Source: Oscillospiraceae bacterium (lineage in GTDB: Bacteria; Bacillota; Clostridia; Oscillospirales; Oscillospiraceae). Taken from it: DNA of 58,100 nt. The notes below the pieces were generated by a model. The model did not search any database and had not been told where the DNA came from. It was given only the letters and a program-made list of their open reading frames with translations. The stretch covers positions 1-58,100 of the forward strand of contig JAFSZH010000020.1 of assembly GCA_017455685.1 (NCBI GenBank), given 5' to 3'. This document shows, piece after piece, positions 41,884-50,881 of this stretch (position 1 is the first letter of the stretch; the number at the start of each line of letters is the position of its first letter). The position numbers were made by a program, and so were the translations under genes.

Positions 41884-43257
41884 ATGGATATCAGCATTCT
41901 GGGTCTCGGTTACGTGGGCTGTGTAAGCGCGGCGTGCTTTGCAAAGCTGGGGCATCATGTGATCGGCGCCGACGTCTCGGAAAAGAAGATAGCGCTAATC
42001 AACGCGGGCAAGCCCACCATCATTGAAGCAGAGATCGGTGAGCTGGTGAAGGACGCTCACGACAAAGGGCTTCTGGAGGCCACCGGGGACTGCCGCTACG
42101 CTGTGCACCATTCCGACGTCTCGTTCATTGCGGTTGGCACGCCCAGCACCAGGGAAGGCCACCTGAACCTGAAATACGTCTACGACGTGGCGGAACAGAT
42201 CGGCCAGGCGCTGCGCGACAAAGAAGGGTTCCATATCATCGCCATTCGCAGCACCGTGCTGCCCGGTACCAACAGGAAGGTGGGCGAGATCATCCAGGCG
42301 GCCTCCGGCAGGGAGCGGGGCACGGACTTTGCCGTAGTTTCCAATCCGGAGTTTATGCGGGAAGGCACGTCTGTCAGGGACTTCATGAATCCCCCGCTGT
42401 CCCTGATCGGCACGGACAGCGAGCTTGCCGAGGCGACGTTCCGTGAATTGTACGGCGGTCTCCCCGCCGAGTTCATCTCCACCGACATCGAAGTGGCGGA
42501 GATGATCAAGTACGTCAACAACACCTTCCATGCTTTGAAGATCGTGTTCGGCAACGAGATCGGCAACATCTGCAAGGCGCTGAATATCGACAGCCACAAG
42601 GTCATGGATATTTTCTGCAAGGACACGAAACTGAACATCTCCCCGTATTACCTGATGCCGGGATTTGCTTACGGCGGTTCCTGTCTGCCCAAGGACTCCA
42701 GGGCGCTTGTCACCCTGGCCCACGACCTGTACGTAAACACCCCCGTCATCAACTCCATCGAGCCGTCCAACGAGCTGCAGAAAAAGGCCGCCATGGATAT
42801 CATCGAGAGCAAGGGCCGCCGAAAGGTCGGTATCCTGGGCCTGAGCTTCAAGGCCGGGACCGACGATCTGCGCAACAGTCCTATCGTAGACGTGGCGCAG
42901 ACGTTATGCGGAAAGGGCTATGAGATCCAGATCTATGACAAGAACGTGTGCGTGTCTCAGCTGACCGGCACGAACGCCGATTTCATCGCCGCCAAGCTGC
43001 CTCATCTCCACGAGATCATCACCGACGATCTGGACGCGGTGTGCCGCTCCTGCGACGTGCTGGTGATCTCCAACCGGGAAAAGGAGTATTGCGACATCCC
43101 GGAAAGATACCCCGGGAAGTATATCGTCGATCTGGCGCGCCAGTTCAAAGAACTGGACTACGACGGCAGCTATGAAGGCATCAGCTGGGGCAGCATCAAC
43201 GTTAACGCCAATCAGAACATGGCGTTGGAACGGGATATGCCGTCTACGGATTTTTGA
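41884..43257 (+). CDS. GDP-mannose 6-dehydrogenase-like (AlgD family)
   Basis: A 457-residue NAD-dependent sugar-nucleotide dehydrogenase. The NAD loop GLGYVG is at 7-12. The active site reads YYLMPGFAYGGSCLPKD with the nucleophile Cys267, which matches P. aeruginosa AlgD (Cys268, PGFAFGGSCLPKD) better than UDP-glucose dehydrogenases, where the motif is usually GGSCFPKD. It should oxidise GDP-mannose to GDP-mannuronic acid. Adjacent manC supplies the substrate and the following heparinase/alginate-lyase-fold protein would suit the product polymer. AGGAGG starts it; the next gene begins 38 bases after its stop. Confidence 0.82.
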   Translation: MDISILGLGYVGCVSAACFAKLGHHVIGADVSEKKIALINAGKPTIIEAEIGELVKDAHDKGLLEATGDCRYAVHHSDVSFIAVGTPSTREGHLNLKYVYDVAEQIGQALRDKEGFHIIAIRSTVLPGTNRKVGEIIQAASGRERGTDFAVVSNPEFMREGTSVRDFMNPPLSLIGTDSELAEATFRELYGGLPAEFISTDIEVAEMIKYVNNTFHALKIVFGNEIGNICKALNIDSHKVMDIFCKDTKLNISPYYLMPGFAYGGSCLPKDSRALVTLAHDLYVNTPVINSIEPSNELQKKAAMDIIESKGRRKVGILGLSFKAGTDDLRNSPIVDVAQTLCGKGYEIQIYDKNVCVSQLTGTNADFIAAKLPHLHEIITDDLDAVCRSCDVLVISNREKEYCDIPERYPGKYIVDLARQFKELDYDGSYEGISWGSINVNANQNMALERDMPSTDF

Positions 43258-43295
43258 TCAGCAGGAAAAGGACGGAGCAGAGAGGAGTAGACGTC

Positions 43296-45149
43296 ATGAC
43301 CAATGCTTCATGGCTTTTTCATCGGCTGAGATCGATGAGCGTGCCCGAAGTGCTCTGGCGTCTGGCTCAGAGACGGATCGAACACGCTGAAAAAAGACGA
43401 TTCGAACACGATCCCGTACCCGTTACGGCCTTTGTCTTCAACGAAGCGCTGTCCGGTTTGGAGCCTGATCCCGCCCGTCTCCATCTCAACTATGAGAACG
43501 ACGTTTTTTCCACGGACCGGACGATCCGGCTTCTGTCCGGCGCTGAATATGAAGAATACAAAACGCGCTGGAACGCAGGGTTTCAAACGGACAACGTCTG
43601 GCCTGATACGTTTTCTTACCGGCTGAAATACAAACAGCGGGGGGAGATCGGCGACGCCAGAACGAACTGGGAGCTGAACCGCCATTTCCAGTTCGCGCTG
43701 CTGGCAAAAAACTACGCGGCAAGCGGCGATCGTTCTTTTCTGGATGAATTCATACACCTCTTCCACGATTGGAACGGGAAAAACGCCTTCCTCCACGGCA
43801 TCTCCTGGACGAGCGTGATGGAAGCTGCCATCCGGTGCGGGAACTGGTGCCACGCCTATGCTTTTCTGAAGCACGGCGGGGCGCCTGAGGCGCTTCTGGA
43901 GGAACTCAGGATCGGCATCCTCAATATGACCGACTACGTGGCGCAGCATTATTCCCGGTTTTCATCCGCCAACAATCATCTGGTCGTGGAAGCGTACGCC
44001 ATCGGGCAGAGCGGCATCCTGTTCGGGAAACGGGATTGGCTCGATCTGGCGGTCCATCTGCTCACGGAGGAGCTGCCCCGGCAAAACTGGTCCGATGGCG
44101 TGAACAGGGAGCAATCCCTGCACTATCAGGCCTTTTCCATGGAAGCGCTGGGGCTGATGACACGGCTGCTGGAGAAAAACGGTATGGAGGTGCCGCCCGG
44201 CTGGAAGCCCATGCTGACAAAAATGAGCCGGTTTGTCGCCGACTGTATGGGCGAGCACGGAGAAATCATTGCTTTCGGAGACGATGACGAGGGAAAGCTT
44301 CTCGATCTTCAGGGCGGAGAGCTGCCGTATTATCATTACGTTCTCAGCATGATGAGCCTTCTTCTGGCGGAACGGTACGGCGATCCCGACGCACCTCCCT
44401 GCGAGACGCTGCGCTGGCTGTTTGATCGAAACGAGACCGACGCCGTCCGTGAAAAAGAACGGTACGTCTCCCCCCAATACCGCTGTTATCGGGAGGGCGG
44501 CTATACGATTCTACGCAGCGCGGACCGAAAGGTGCTGATCGGGATCGATCACGGAGCGCTCGGCTTCGGCACCATCGCCGCCCACGGGCATGCGGACGCG
44601 CTCAGCATACAGGTCTTCCGCGAGGGGGCCCCCGTACTGCCCGACCCCGGTACCGGCCTGTATCACGGGGATCCGTCCGCCCGCGGCCCGTTCCGGGCAA
44701 CCGCAAATCACAACACCGTCTGTGTGGGCGGGAGGAGCCAGTCCGTTCCGCTTGGCCCCTTTCTCTGGGGATGGAAGGCGGACGCGGTCCTGGAGGAGTA
44801 CCGGGAGGAGAACGGGGGCGTGCGTCTTACGGCGTCCCACAACGGTTACCGGCCCGTCATCCACAGGCGCACTTTTGCCTTTGACGGGGATCGAACGCTG
44901 ACCATTTCCGATGAGCTGTCCTCTGAGGCCAACGGCGAAGCAGCTTTCCTGTTCGTCCCCGGGGAGCACCCCCATCAAAACGGCGATCAGGTGACGCTCG
45001 GAAACGCTGTGCTCCGCTTTTCCGTCCCCGCCGACAGGATTCGCCCCGACCGATTCGTCTATTCCCCCGCCTACGGGCTGACGGAGCAGACGACCGGCGT
45101 CCGTGTTTCGTTTGCGGGACGGCTCACTACGAAGATCCGTTTTTCGTAA
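43296..45149 (+). CDS. Heparinase II/III-like (uronate lyase fold) protein
   Basis: A 617-residue protein started at ATG 43296 behind AGAGGAG; the open frame extends to 43254 without a ribosome site. The N-terminal ~330 residues are an alpha-toroid (NWELNRHFQF, HGISWTSVMEAAIR, SSANNHLVVEAYAI). The C-terminal beta part has the family signature HGHADALSIQVFREG, DPGTGLYHG and ANHNTVCVGG. Related enzymes cleave heparin, alginate or other uronic acid polymers by beta-elimination. No signal peptide is visible, which is also the case for many members in exopolysaccharide loci. Beside manC and algD, a role in trimming or editing a mannuronate glycan is inferred. Confidence 0.8.
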   Translation: MTNASWLFHRLRSMSVPEVLWRLAQRRIEHAEKRRFEHDPVPVTAFVFNEALSGLEPDPARLHLNYENDVFSTDRTIRLLSGAEYEEYKTRWNAGFQTDNVWPDTFSYRLKYKQRGEIGDARTNWELNRHFQFALLAKNYAASGDRSFLDEFIHLFHDWNGKNAFLHGISWTSVMEAAIRCGNWCHAYAFLKHGGAPEALLEELRIGILNMTDYVAQHYSRFSSANNHLVVEAYAIGQSGILFGKRDWLDLAVHLLTEELPRQNWSDGVNREQSLHYQAFSMEALGLMTRLLEKNGMEVPPGWKPMLTKMSRFVADCMGEHGEIIAFGDDDEGKLLDLQGGELPYYHYVLSMMSLLLAERYGDPDAPPCETLRWLFDRNETDAVREKERYVSPQYRCYREGGYTILRSADRKVLIGIDHGALGFGTIAAHGHADALSIQVFREGAPVLPDPGTGLYHGDPSARGPFRATANHNTVCVGGRSQSVPLGPFLWGWKADAVLEEYREENGGVRLTASHNGYRPVIHRRTFAFDGDRTLTISDELSSEANGEAAFLFVPGEHPHQNGDQVTLGNAVLRFSVPADRIRPDRFVYSPAYGLTEQTTGVRVSFAGRLTTKIRFS

Positions 45150-45366
45150 CGCTCCCGAAGAACGGGTGCTGGAATGCCCGGTAGATGCGTACTGTGGTCA
45201 CACGGAACGGGCATGCTTTGCGGAGTTCCGGGAAGACCGGCTGGTTTTTCAGCGAGTATTACGGTCTGACCGAATTGCTGCCGACGGATCGCGGCAAGCT
45301 TCCCTGGGCGATCAGCGAGATCGGTTGAGCTGTTTGTCGGCCGTGCTGTGAGGAGGTGTTGGAGAG
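45150..45366 (+). other. Intergenic gap inside the polysaccharide operon
   Basis: 217 bases between the heparinase-like and first GT4 genes. It holds one small open frame (45185-45328, listed separately) and AGGAGGTG at 45352-45359 for the next gene. No terminator or promoter was seen. Confidence 0.55.
45185..45328 (+). CDS. Small open frame, 47 residues (possible gene remnant)
   Basis: ATG 45185 to TGA 45328. The second half, GWFFSEYYGLTELLPTDRGK followed by LPWAISEIG, has a protein-like composition and GC-rich third codon positions like its neighbours. It looks like the end of a lost gene more than a random frame. There is no good ribosome site before the ATG. I cannot link it to a family. 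It may be a small protein or a decayed C-terminus. Confidence 0.3.
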   Translation: MRTVVTRNGHALRSSGKTGWFFSEYYGLTELLPTDRGKLPWAISEIG

Positions 45367-46572
45367 GTGTCGAGCGAATCCCGAAAAATACTGATCATCG
45401 TGGAAAACCTGCCGGTGCCCTTTGACACCCGTGTATGGCAGGAGGCCACGACTCTTGCAAAAAACGGATACACCGTGTCCGTCATCTGTCCCAAAGGAAA
45501 GTCCTTTACAGCGGCGGAAGAGACCATCGACGACGTGCATATCTTCCGCCACGACATGCCGGCGGAGGGAAACGGGCCCGTCGGGTACCTGCGGGAATAC
45601 GCCTGGGCGCTGCGGGAGGAACTCCGGCTGGCCAGGAAGGTCTACCGGGAGATCGGGTTCGATGTGATCCACGGCTGCAATCCGCCGGACGACATTTTCC
45701 TGGTGGCCGGCCGATTCAGAAAATACGGGGTCAAATATGTGTTCGACCACCACGATATCTGCCCCGAACTGTTCGAGGCCAAGTTTGGCCGCGCCGGGGG
45801 GCCTCTGTATCGGAGCCAGCTTTTTCTGGAACGGCAGACGTATAAGCACTGTGCGTTTGCTTTCGTGACCAACGAGAGCTACCGGAGGATCGCCATCGAG
45901 CGTGATCATATGGACCCCGGCCGTGTGATCGTCCTGCGAAGCGGTCCCGATCCGGCGCGCATGCGCATCATCCCGCCGGTGCCCTCCATCAAGCGCGGAT
46001 ATGAATTTATGGTGGGTTACGTGGGCGTCATCGGACAGCAGGAAGGCGTAGAATACATCCTGGAAGCGGCAAAGATCATAAGGGAGCACGAAAACAACGT
46101 GTTCTGGGGCATCGTGGGCGGCGGCCCCCATCTGGACTCGCTGAAAAAACAGGCCCGCGAGATGGGCCTGGACGATTGCGTTGAGTTCACGGGCCGCGTA
46201 TCGGACCGGCTGCTGCTGGAGTATTTGAACACAGCCGACGTATGCGTGAACAGCGATGAGTACAACGCCATGAACGACAAGAGCACCATGAACAAGATCC
46301 TGGAATACATGGCGCTGGCAAAACCCATCGTGCAGTTTGACCTCACCGAGGGCCGCTACTCTGCGCGGGAGGCGTCTGTCTATGCCAGAAACAACGACGC
46401 GGCCGACCTGGCGGACAAAGTCCGGGAGCTGCTGGCAGACCCCGAAAAGCGCAGACGCATGGGCGAGTTCGGGCGAAATCGGATCCTCAGCGAATTGAGC
46501 TGGGAACACACCGGCAAGGCGCTTCTGGACGGTTACGAAAAGCTGTTCTCTGGCGCTTTCGGAAAGGAGTGA
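45367..46572 (+). CDS. GT4-family glycosyltransferase
   Basis: A 401-residue GT-B enzyme starting at GTG 45367, 7 bases after AGGAGGTG. The N-terminal Rossmann half has VPFDTRVWQEATTLAKNGY and HHDICPEL; the C-terminal half has VGYVGVIGQQEGVEYILEA, the nucleotide-binding GGGP, and NKILEYMALAKPIVQFDL with the conserved Glu. It transfers a sugar from a nucleotide donor, probably to the growing lipid-linked unit in the cytoplasm. Donor unknown; GDP-mannose or GDP-mannuronate is suggested by manC/algD. Confidence 0.87.
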   Translation: MSSESRKILIIVENLPVPFDTRVWQEATTLAKNGYTVSVICPKGKSFTAAEETIDDVHIFRHDMPAEGNGPVGYLREYAWALREELRLARKVYREIGFDVIHGCNPPDDIFLVAGRFRKYGVKYVFDHHDICPELFEAKFGRAGGPLYRSQLFLERQTYKHCAFAFVTNESYRRIAIERDHMDPGRVIVLRSGPDPARMRIIPPVPSIKRGYEFMVGYVGVIGQQEGVEYILEAAKIIREHENNVFWGIVGGGPHLDSLKKQAREMGLDDCVEFTGRVSDRLLLEYLNTADVCVNSDEYNAMNDKSTMNKILEYMALAKPIVQFDLTEGRYSAREASVYARNNDAADLADKVRELLADPEKRRRMGEFGRNRILSELSWEHTGKALLDGYEKLFSGAFGKE

Positions 46573-46579
46573 ATGTAGT

Positions 46580-47629
46580 GTGAAAAAAATCCTGCTGATC
46601 TCCAATTACGTGTTCCATTACCGGCAGAAAAACTACAATTACTTTGCCGAACGCTTTGCCCGCGACGGCTATGAATTCCACGTGCTGGCAAATGAATTCC
46701 AGGACGTGGGTTACCCCTTCCGTTTCCGGGCGTATTCCCTGCCCTTCTCAGTCAAGGGATACACGCAGAAGATCCGGGAGATCGGCCCGGACTTCGTGAT
46801 CCTGTTTCTCCATCTGAAGGACAGGATCGAGATCCCGGTGATGCGCTGGTGCCTGAAAAACAATATCCCGGTCATTTTCTGGAACAAAGGCGTCAGCAGC
46901 ACCGATCCGCACAACCCTTTAAAAAACGCCCTTTACCACTATATCCACAACCGCTGCAGCGCCCTGATAACGTATACCCCGGAGATGATCTCCAATTTCC
47001 GGGGAAAAAACCGGGGAAAGCTGTTCGTGGCGTATAATACAGTGGACTGTCACGACGTTGACAGGTCGAAATATGACCGCACGACGCTGCGGGAAAAATA
47101 CGGTATCCGGGAAAGCAAGGTCGTGCTCTACGTCAGCCGCATGAGAAAGGACAAACGGATCGAAGTGCTGCTGGACGCCATGGCAAATCAGCCGGATGTC
47201 GCCGTGGCGGCCATGGGTGACGGCATGACCCCGGAGCTGCAGGCAAAATTCGACACCGCGCCGAATCTGTATTATCTGGGACAGCGCTACGGAGAAGAAG
47301 GCAGCGAGGTCTGGGCCATGGGCGACGTGTTTTCCGTTCCCGTCAACGTTGGCCTTGGCATCAACGAAGCCCTTTTCTGGGGGATGCCCGTCGTGACCAT
47401 GCGGGGTTTTCAGCCGCCGGAGATCTACTATCTCAAGGAAGGAAAAACCGGCTACGTGGCCTTCGATGAGAGCGATTACAAAGAAAAGCTGCTTGCCCTG
47501 CTGAACGATGAGAAAAAGCTGGCGGAGATGAAAAAAGCCTGCGAAAAGGAATACGAGACAGAAGCCAGCATTGACCGGATGTATCAGGGCTTTATCGACG
47601 CCGTTCGGTATTGTGAAAGACAAATTTGA
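46580..47629 (+). CDS. GT4-family glycosyltransferase
   Basis: A 349-residue GT-B enzyme starting at GTG 46580, with AAGGAG about 10 bases upstream and only 7 bases after the previous stop. It has ISNYVFHYRQKNYNYFAERF at the N-terminus, VVLYVSRMRKDKRIEVLLDA as the start of the second domain, and GINEALFWGMPVVTMRGF with the conserved Glu. It acts in the same glycan pathway as its neighbours; donor and acceptor are unknown. Confidence 0.85.
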   Translation: MKKILLISNYVFHYRQKNYNYFAERFARDGYEFHVLANEFQDVGYPFRFRAYSLPFSVKGYTQKIREIGPDFVILFLHLKDRIEIPVMRWCLKNNIPVIFWNKGVSSTDPHNPLKNALYHYIHNRCSALITYTPEMISNFRGKNRGKLFVAYNTVDCHDVDRSKYDRTTLREKYGIRESKVVLYVSRMRKDKRIEVLLDAMANQPDVAVAAMGDGMTPELQAKFDTAPNLYYLGQRYGEEGSEVWAMGDVFSVPVNVGLGINEALFWGMPVVTMRGFQPPEIYYLKEGKTGYVAFDESDYKEKLLALLNDEKKLAEMKKACEKEYETEASIDRMYQGFIDAVRYCERQI

Positions 47630-47713
47630 AGCAGGTCTATGACGGCGTCCCTGGGGATCGGCCTTCTCCGGGTCCCGCTGTCGTCATGAGGGAAAGCGCT
47701 GGGATGTGAAGTT

Positions 47714-48826
47714 ATGCCGCAGGTTTTAATGATCGAGCATTTCCTGCCCGGAAACACGTATACGTATGAGCTTGTGAAGGAGCTTCAAAAGCTCGTTGAG
47801 GTTGAGCTGCTGTGCAGGCGGGACGCCGGAGAGTGTCCCGAATTGCGGCAGAAAAGCCCCCTCCTCTATCCAAACGGTACCGGGAAGCTCCTGGCGCCGC
47901 TGGTATACGGGTACGGCCTTTCCTGCCTGTCAAAACGGGTCACTTCTTCCCGCTATGACATGATCCACGTTCAGACCTTCAAAAAAGCCGAATACGAGAT
48001 GCCCGTCTATCTGCATCGGAATCCCCGTGCCGCATTGATCCATACGGTCCATAACGTCCTTCCTCACGAGGCCGCGGAAAAAGACGAAGCGCTCTACTCC
48101 CGCTTCTACGGGGCATGCGACGCCCTCATCACCCACAATGAATACAGCAGGCAGCTTTTATCGGATCGTTTTTCTCTTCCGCCTGAAAAGATCCGCGTCA
48201 TACCGCACGGAATATACGGCAGTATCCGGGAATGTCCGATCCGGGCCGACAAAACCAGAACGAATTTTCTTACCTTTGGCATGATCCGCGATTATAAGGG
48301 GATCGACGTTTTGCTCAAAGCGATCGCGCTGCTCCCCCGGGAATTGAGGAACCGGTGTTCCTTCACGATAGCCGGCAGGCAGTATCGGGAACAGCACGAT
48401 ACGGACTATGAGGCCATGACCGCCGAACTCGGTATTTCCGATACGGTCCGATTCCTTCTCAGGCAGATACGCGACGAAGAAATACCCGGTTTGTTCCAGC
48501 AGGCGGATGCGTGCATTTTCCCGTATAAGCAGATCTACGGCAGCGGTGCGCTGATGATGGCGTATACGTACCTTCGTCCCGTGATCGTCAGCAACGTTCC
48601 GGCCTTCTGTGAAGAGACCGGGAACGGGAAAACCGGTCTCTTGTTTGCGTCGGAGGATCCCGCCGCTCTTGCCGGCGCCATCCTGCGTTTTTTGGAAACG
48701 GACGAGGCCGGCAGGCGGTCGTTTTCAGAAAATATAAGGACGCTGGCGGAGACAAAATACAGTTTCTCCCGCTCCGCCGTTTTGACCGCACAGCTCTATG
48801 AGGACGTGCTTCGAGACCGAGGCTGA
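47714..48826 (+). CDS. GT4-family glycosyltransferase (last gene of the plus-strand operon)
   Basis: A 370-residue GT-B enzyme with IEHFLPGNTYTYELVKELQK at the start, IHTVHNVLPHE, GMIRDYKGIDVLLKAI, and YGSGALMMAYTYLRPVIVSN near the donor site. The Glu of the usual E-x7-E motif is less clear than in the other two GT4 genes. It ends the plus-strand run and converges on the DUF4012 gene. The hairpin that follows has its T-run on the other strand. Confidence 0.83.
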   Translation: MPQVLMIEHFLPGNTYTYELVKELQKLVEVELLCRRDAGECPELRQKSPLLYPNGTGKLLAPLVYGYGLSCLSKRVTSSRYDMIHVQTFKKAEYEMPVYLHRNPRAALIHTVHNVLPHEAAEKDEALYSRFYGACDALITHNEYSRQLLSDRFSLPPEKIRVIPHGIYGSIRECPIRADKTRTNFLTFGMIRDYKGIDVLLKAIALLPRELRNRCSFTIAGRQYREQHDTDYEAMTAELGISDTVRFLLRQIRDEEIPGLFQQADACIFPYKQIYGSGALMMAYTYLRPVIVSNVPAFCEETGNGKTGLLFASEDPAALAGAILRFLETDEAGRRSFSENIRTLAETKYSFSRSAVLTAQLYEDVLRDRG

Positions 48827-48846
48827 GCACCCTCTCCGAAACATAT

Positions 48847-48894
48847 GAAAAAACGCCAGACGAGGCTCGCAGATCGCGGGCCTCGTCTGGCGTT
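48847..48894 (-). terminator. Terminator of the minus-strand ligase-transferase-DUF4012 operon
   Basis: 15-bp stem, 48852-48866 with 48880-48894. On the minus strand it is followed by TTTTTT (complement of the A-run at 48848-48853). It lies 26 bases after the DUF4012 stop. Plus-strand transcripts entering from the GT4 gene would form the hairpin without a T-run. Confidence 0.9.
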
Positions 48895-48920
48895 GAAAGA
48901 AAAACAGGATTCCTGAGAAC

Positions 48921-50807
48921 CTATGCTCTGTAATTCTGCGCTGTGGGCGTCTGCATGATGGAAAGAGGCGCGCTGACGCCGGGAGCCGTCGTAACTTCAC
49001 ATTCGATCACCACAGGCGTGTCCCGGGTGATGCTGAGATACTGAAAAACGAGAAACAGTCCCTGATAGGAATAGGGAATGAGCTCGCCGATGCTTGTCCG
49101 GAAATTCGTGATGGAACCGCCCGCCGGCGCGAACAGATACAGACCTCCGTCGATATTGCCCGTCCCGCCCGAGATATATTTCAGCGCGTCATTCAGCTCC
49201 TCTTTCGTCATCCGGTTGGAAAAGGATACGACGACCGGATACGTCACGGAGCCGTCTTCATTCAGGGTCCCTTCTCCGATGGCGGCGTCGATATCCAGAT
49301 ACCAGCCCATCTTGCTGGCGGTGATGCTGTTGAAAAATACGCCCAACTGCGGATTCGTTTTGTCGTGGTTCAGCCCGCCGGAACAACCTAGGCGGCGGAC
49401 GAGCGCCTGTTCCGTTTCGTCCGCCATCCACAGCATCAGGGTCCGGTCGGCAACAGACTGCCGGAAAACGCTGCCATACTGCAGGAGCTGGTCCGCACTC
49501 AGCGACTCTTTCATCTGATGGAGCGTTTTTTTCGCCGTCTCGGCAAACAGGGCGTCCGCCACGCTGTTCCTGTACTGCCCCGTGCCCACCGAATCCCGGG
49601 AAAAATAACGGAAATACAGATCGTGCTCCAATACGCGCATGGCGCTCTCCCCGTTCAGAACGGTCCCGTCTGAGAGCTCAATCTCCCCTGCGATGGAAAG
49701 GATCCTCTGGATAATGACCGGCGTTGCTGAAATGACCCCGTCCACGTGTTCCTGGCTGTTGTCCTGATAAGCGAGCGCCCAGATCCTGGCGACCCGTTCA
49801 AAATCCGGACTGAAATCAGCATCCCAGCTCAGGTTCATACGGTTGAAGAAAAGGACTACCTCTTCATCGGTGATTTCCGCCTCGGGAAGCGTTTTGTCCG
49901 TAAATACGGCATATACCGTCTTAAAATCCTCGATCGTCAAGATCCCGTCCCGTATCCTGACGGCGCCAACCGATCCCGGGAAGCCGCCTGACGCGCGGAT
50001 CTCGGAAGTATTCTGGGCGGCAAAAATATACAGCCGGTCAGCCCCGTTGCCGAGAAATGCACGGAACAGGGGCAGATACGCGGCGATTGGTTCGCACTCG
50101 TCAAGGAGGGCGGTCAGCGATTCGGCATAGGCAAGGAGCTTCTCTCCGCCGTCTATCACCTGAAAAAGCCGTCTGTCAATGGATGAAAAGCTGTCGGCGA
50201 TCACCCTGGCAGCCGGAAAGCTTTTTTCCGCAAACTCCAGATATGCGGACAAAGTCTCGACTCTCAGCCCCTCGTCTGTTTTCAGGGTGGAGAGCGGATA
50301 CGTCTGCATGCACTCGATCAGAGGATCGAGCAGGGCCTGGTTCGTAATTTTCGCCAAGTCAAGGAGTCTTCCTGCCATCGTCAGCTTGCTGCTGAAATCC
50401 AAAATGCCGTCCCCGGAATTTCTGTCGATCTCGGCCATGCAACGATCCATTGTCTGGATATCCGTCTCGATCTTTTCCCGGAGAAGGACGGTCTGCGGAA
50501 GATCCGCCTTTTTCAGCAGGTCCATAAGGAGCAGATAATCCGATTTCAGTTCTCCGGCAAGCTGAAAGGCCCTGCTGGACTCGGCAAGCAGCACCAGGTT
50601 GCTCTTTGGCGCCTCGGGCTGATCCGGGTCCGCAGAAAGATTTGCTGCCCGATCCTGAATATACCAGATACTGCAGACCCCCAGGATGGCAAGCAGCAGC
50701 ACAACGGCCAGGAAAACTTCGAAGACTGTCAGAAGCGTTCTTTTTTTCCTGTGTGTCCGGTGCCGTTTATTTTGCCGCCGGGGCTGTTTTTCCATTTCTT
50801 CCTGCAT
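48921..50807 (-). CDS. DUF4012 domain-containing membrane protein
   Basis: A 628-residue protein with a basic N-terminus (residues 1-22), one helix at about 24-48 and a large outer part. The DUF4012 signature is present: LYIFAAQNTSEIRASGGFPG near residue 260-280, followed by VGAVRIRDGILTIEDF. The family is common beside exopolysaccharide genes in Firmicutes and Actinobacteria and has no defined biochemical role. It is the last gene of an operon with a ligase/polymerase and an initiating sugar transferase, so a part in assembly or attachment of the glycan at the outer membrane face is plausible. Confidence 0.82.
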   Translation of the reverse strand: MQEEMEKQPRRQNKRHRTHRKKRTLLTVFEVFLAVVLLLAILGVCSIWYIQDRAANLSADPDQPEAPKSNLVLLAESSRAFQLAGELKSDYLLLMDLLKKADLPQTVLLREKIETDIQTMDRCMAEIDRNSGDGILDFSSKLTMAGRLLDLAKITNQALLDPLIECMQTYPLSTLKTDEGLRVETLSAYLEFAEKSFPAARVIADSFSSIDRRLFQVIDGGEKLLAYAESLTALLDECEPIAAYLPLFRAFLGNGADRLYIFAAQNTSEIRASGGFPGSVGAVRIRDGILTIEDFKTVYAVFTDKTLPEAEITDEEVVLFFNRMNLSWDADFSPDFERVARIWALAYQDNSQEHVDGVISATPVIIQRILSIAGEIELSDGTVLNGESAMRVLEHDLYFRYFSRDSVGTGQYRNSVADALFAETAKKTLHQMKESLSADQLLQYGSVFRQSVADRTLMLWMADETEQALVRRLGCSGGLNHDKTNPQLGVFFNSITASKMGWYLDIDAAIGEGTLNEDGSVTYPVVVSFSNRMTKEELNDALKYISGGTGNIDGGLYLFAPAGGSITNFRTSIGELIPYSYQGLFLVFQYLSITRDTPVVIECEVTTAPGVSAPLSIMQTPTAQNYRA

Positions 50808-50881
50808 AAATGACCCTCATCAAGATGAAACTGCCGATCCGTCCTGTCAGTAAAATTGTTCCCGGCGCAGTTCGCCGCTTT

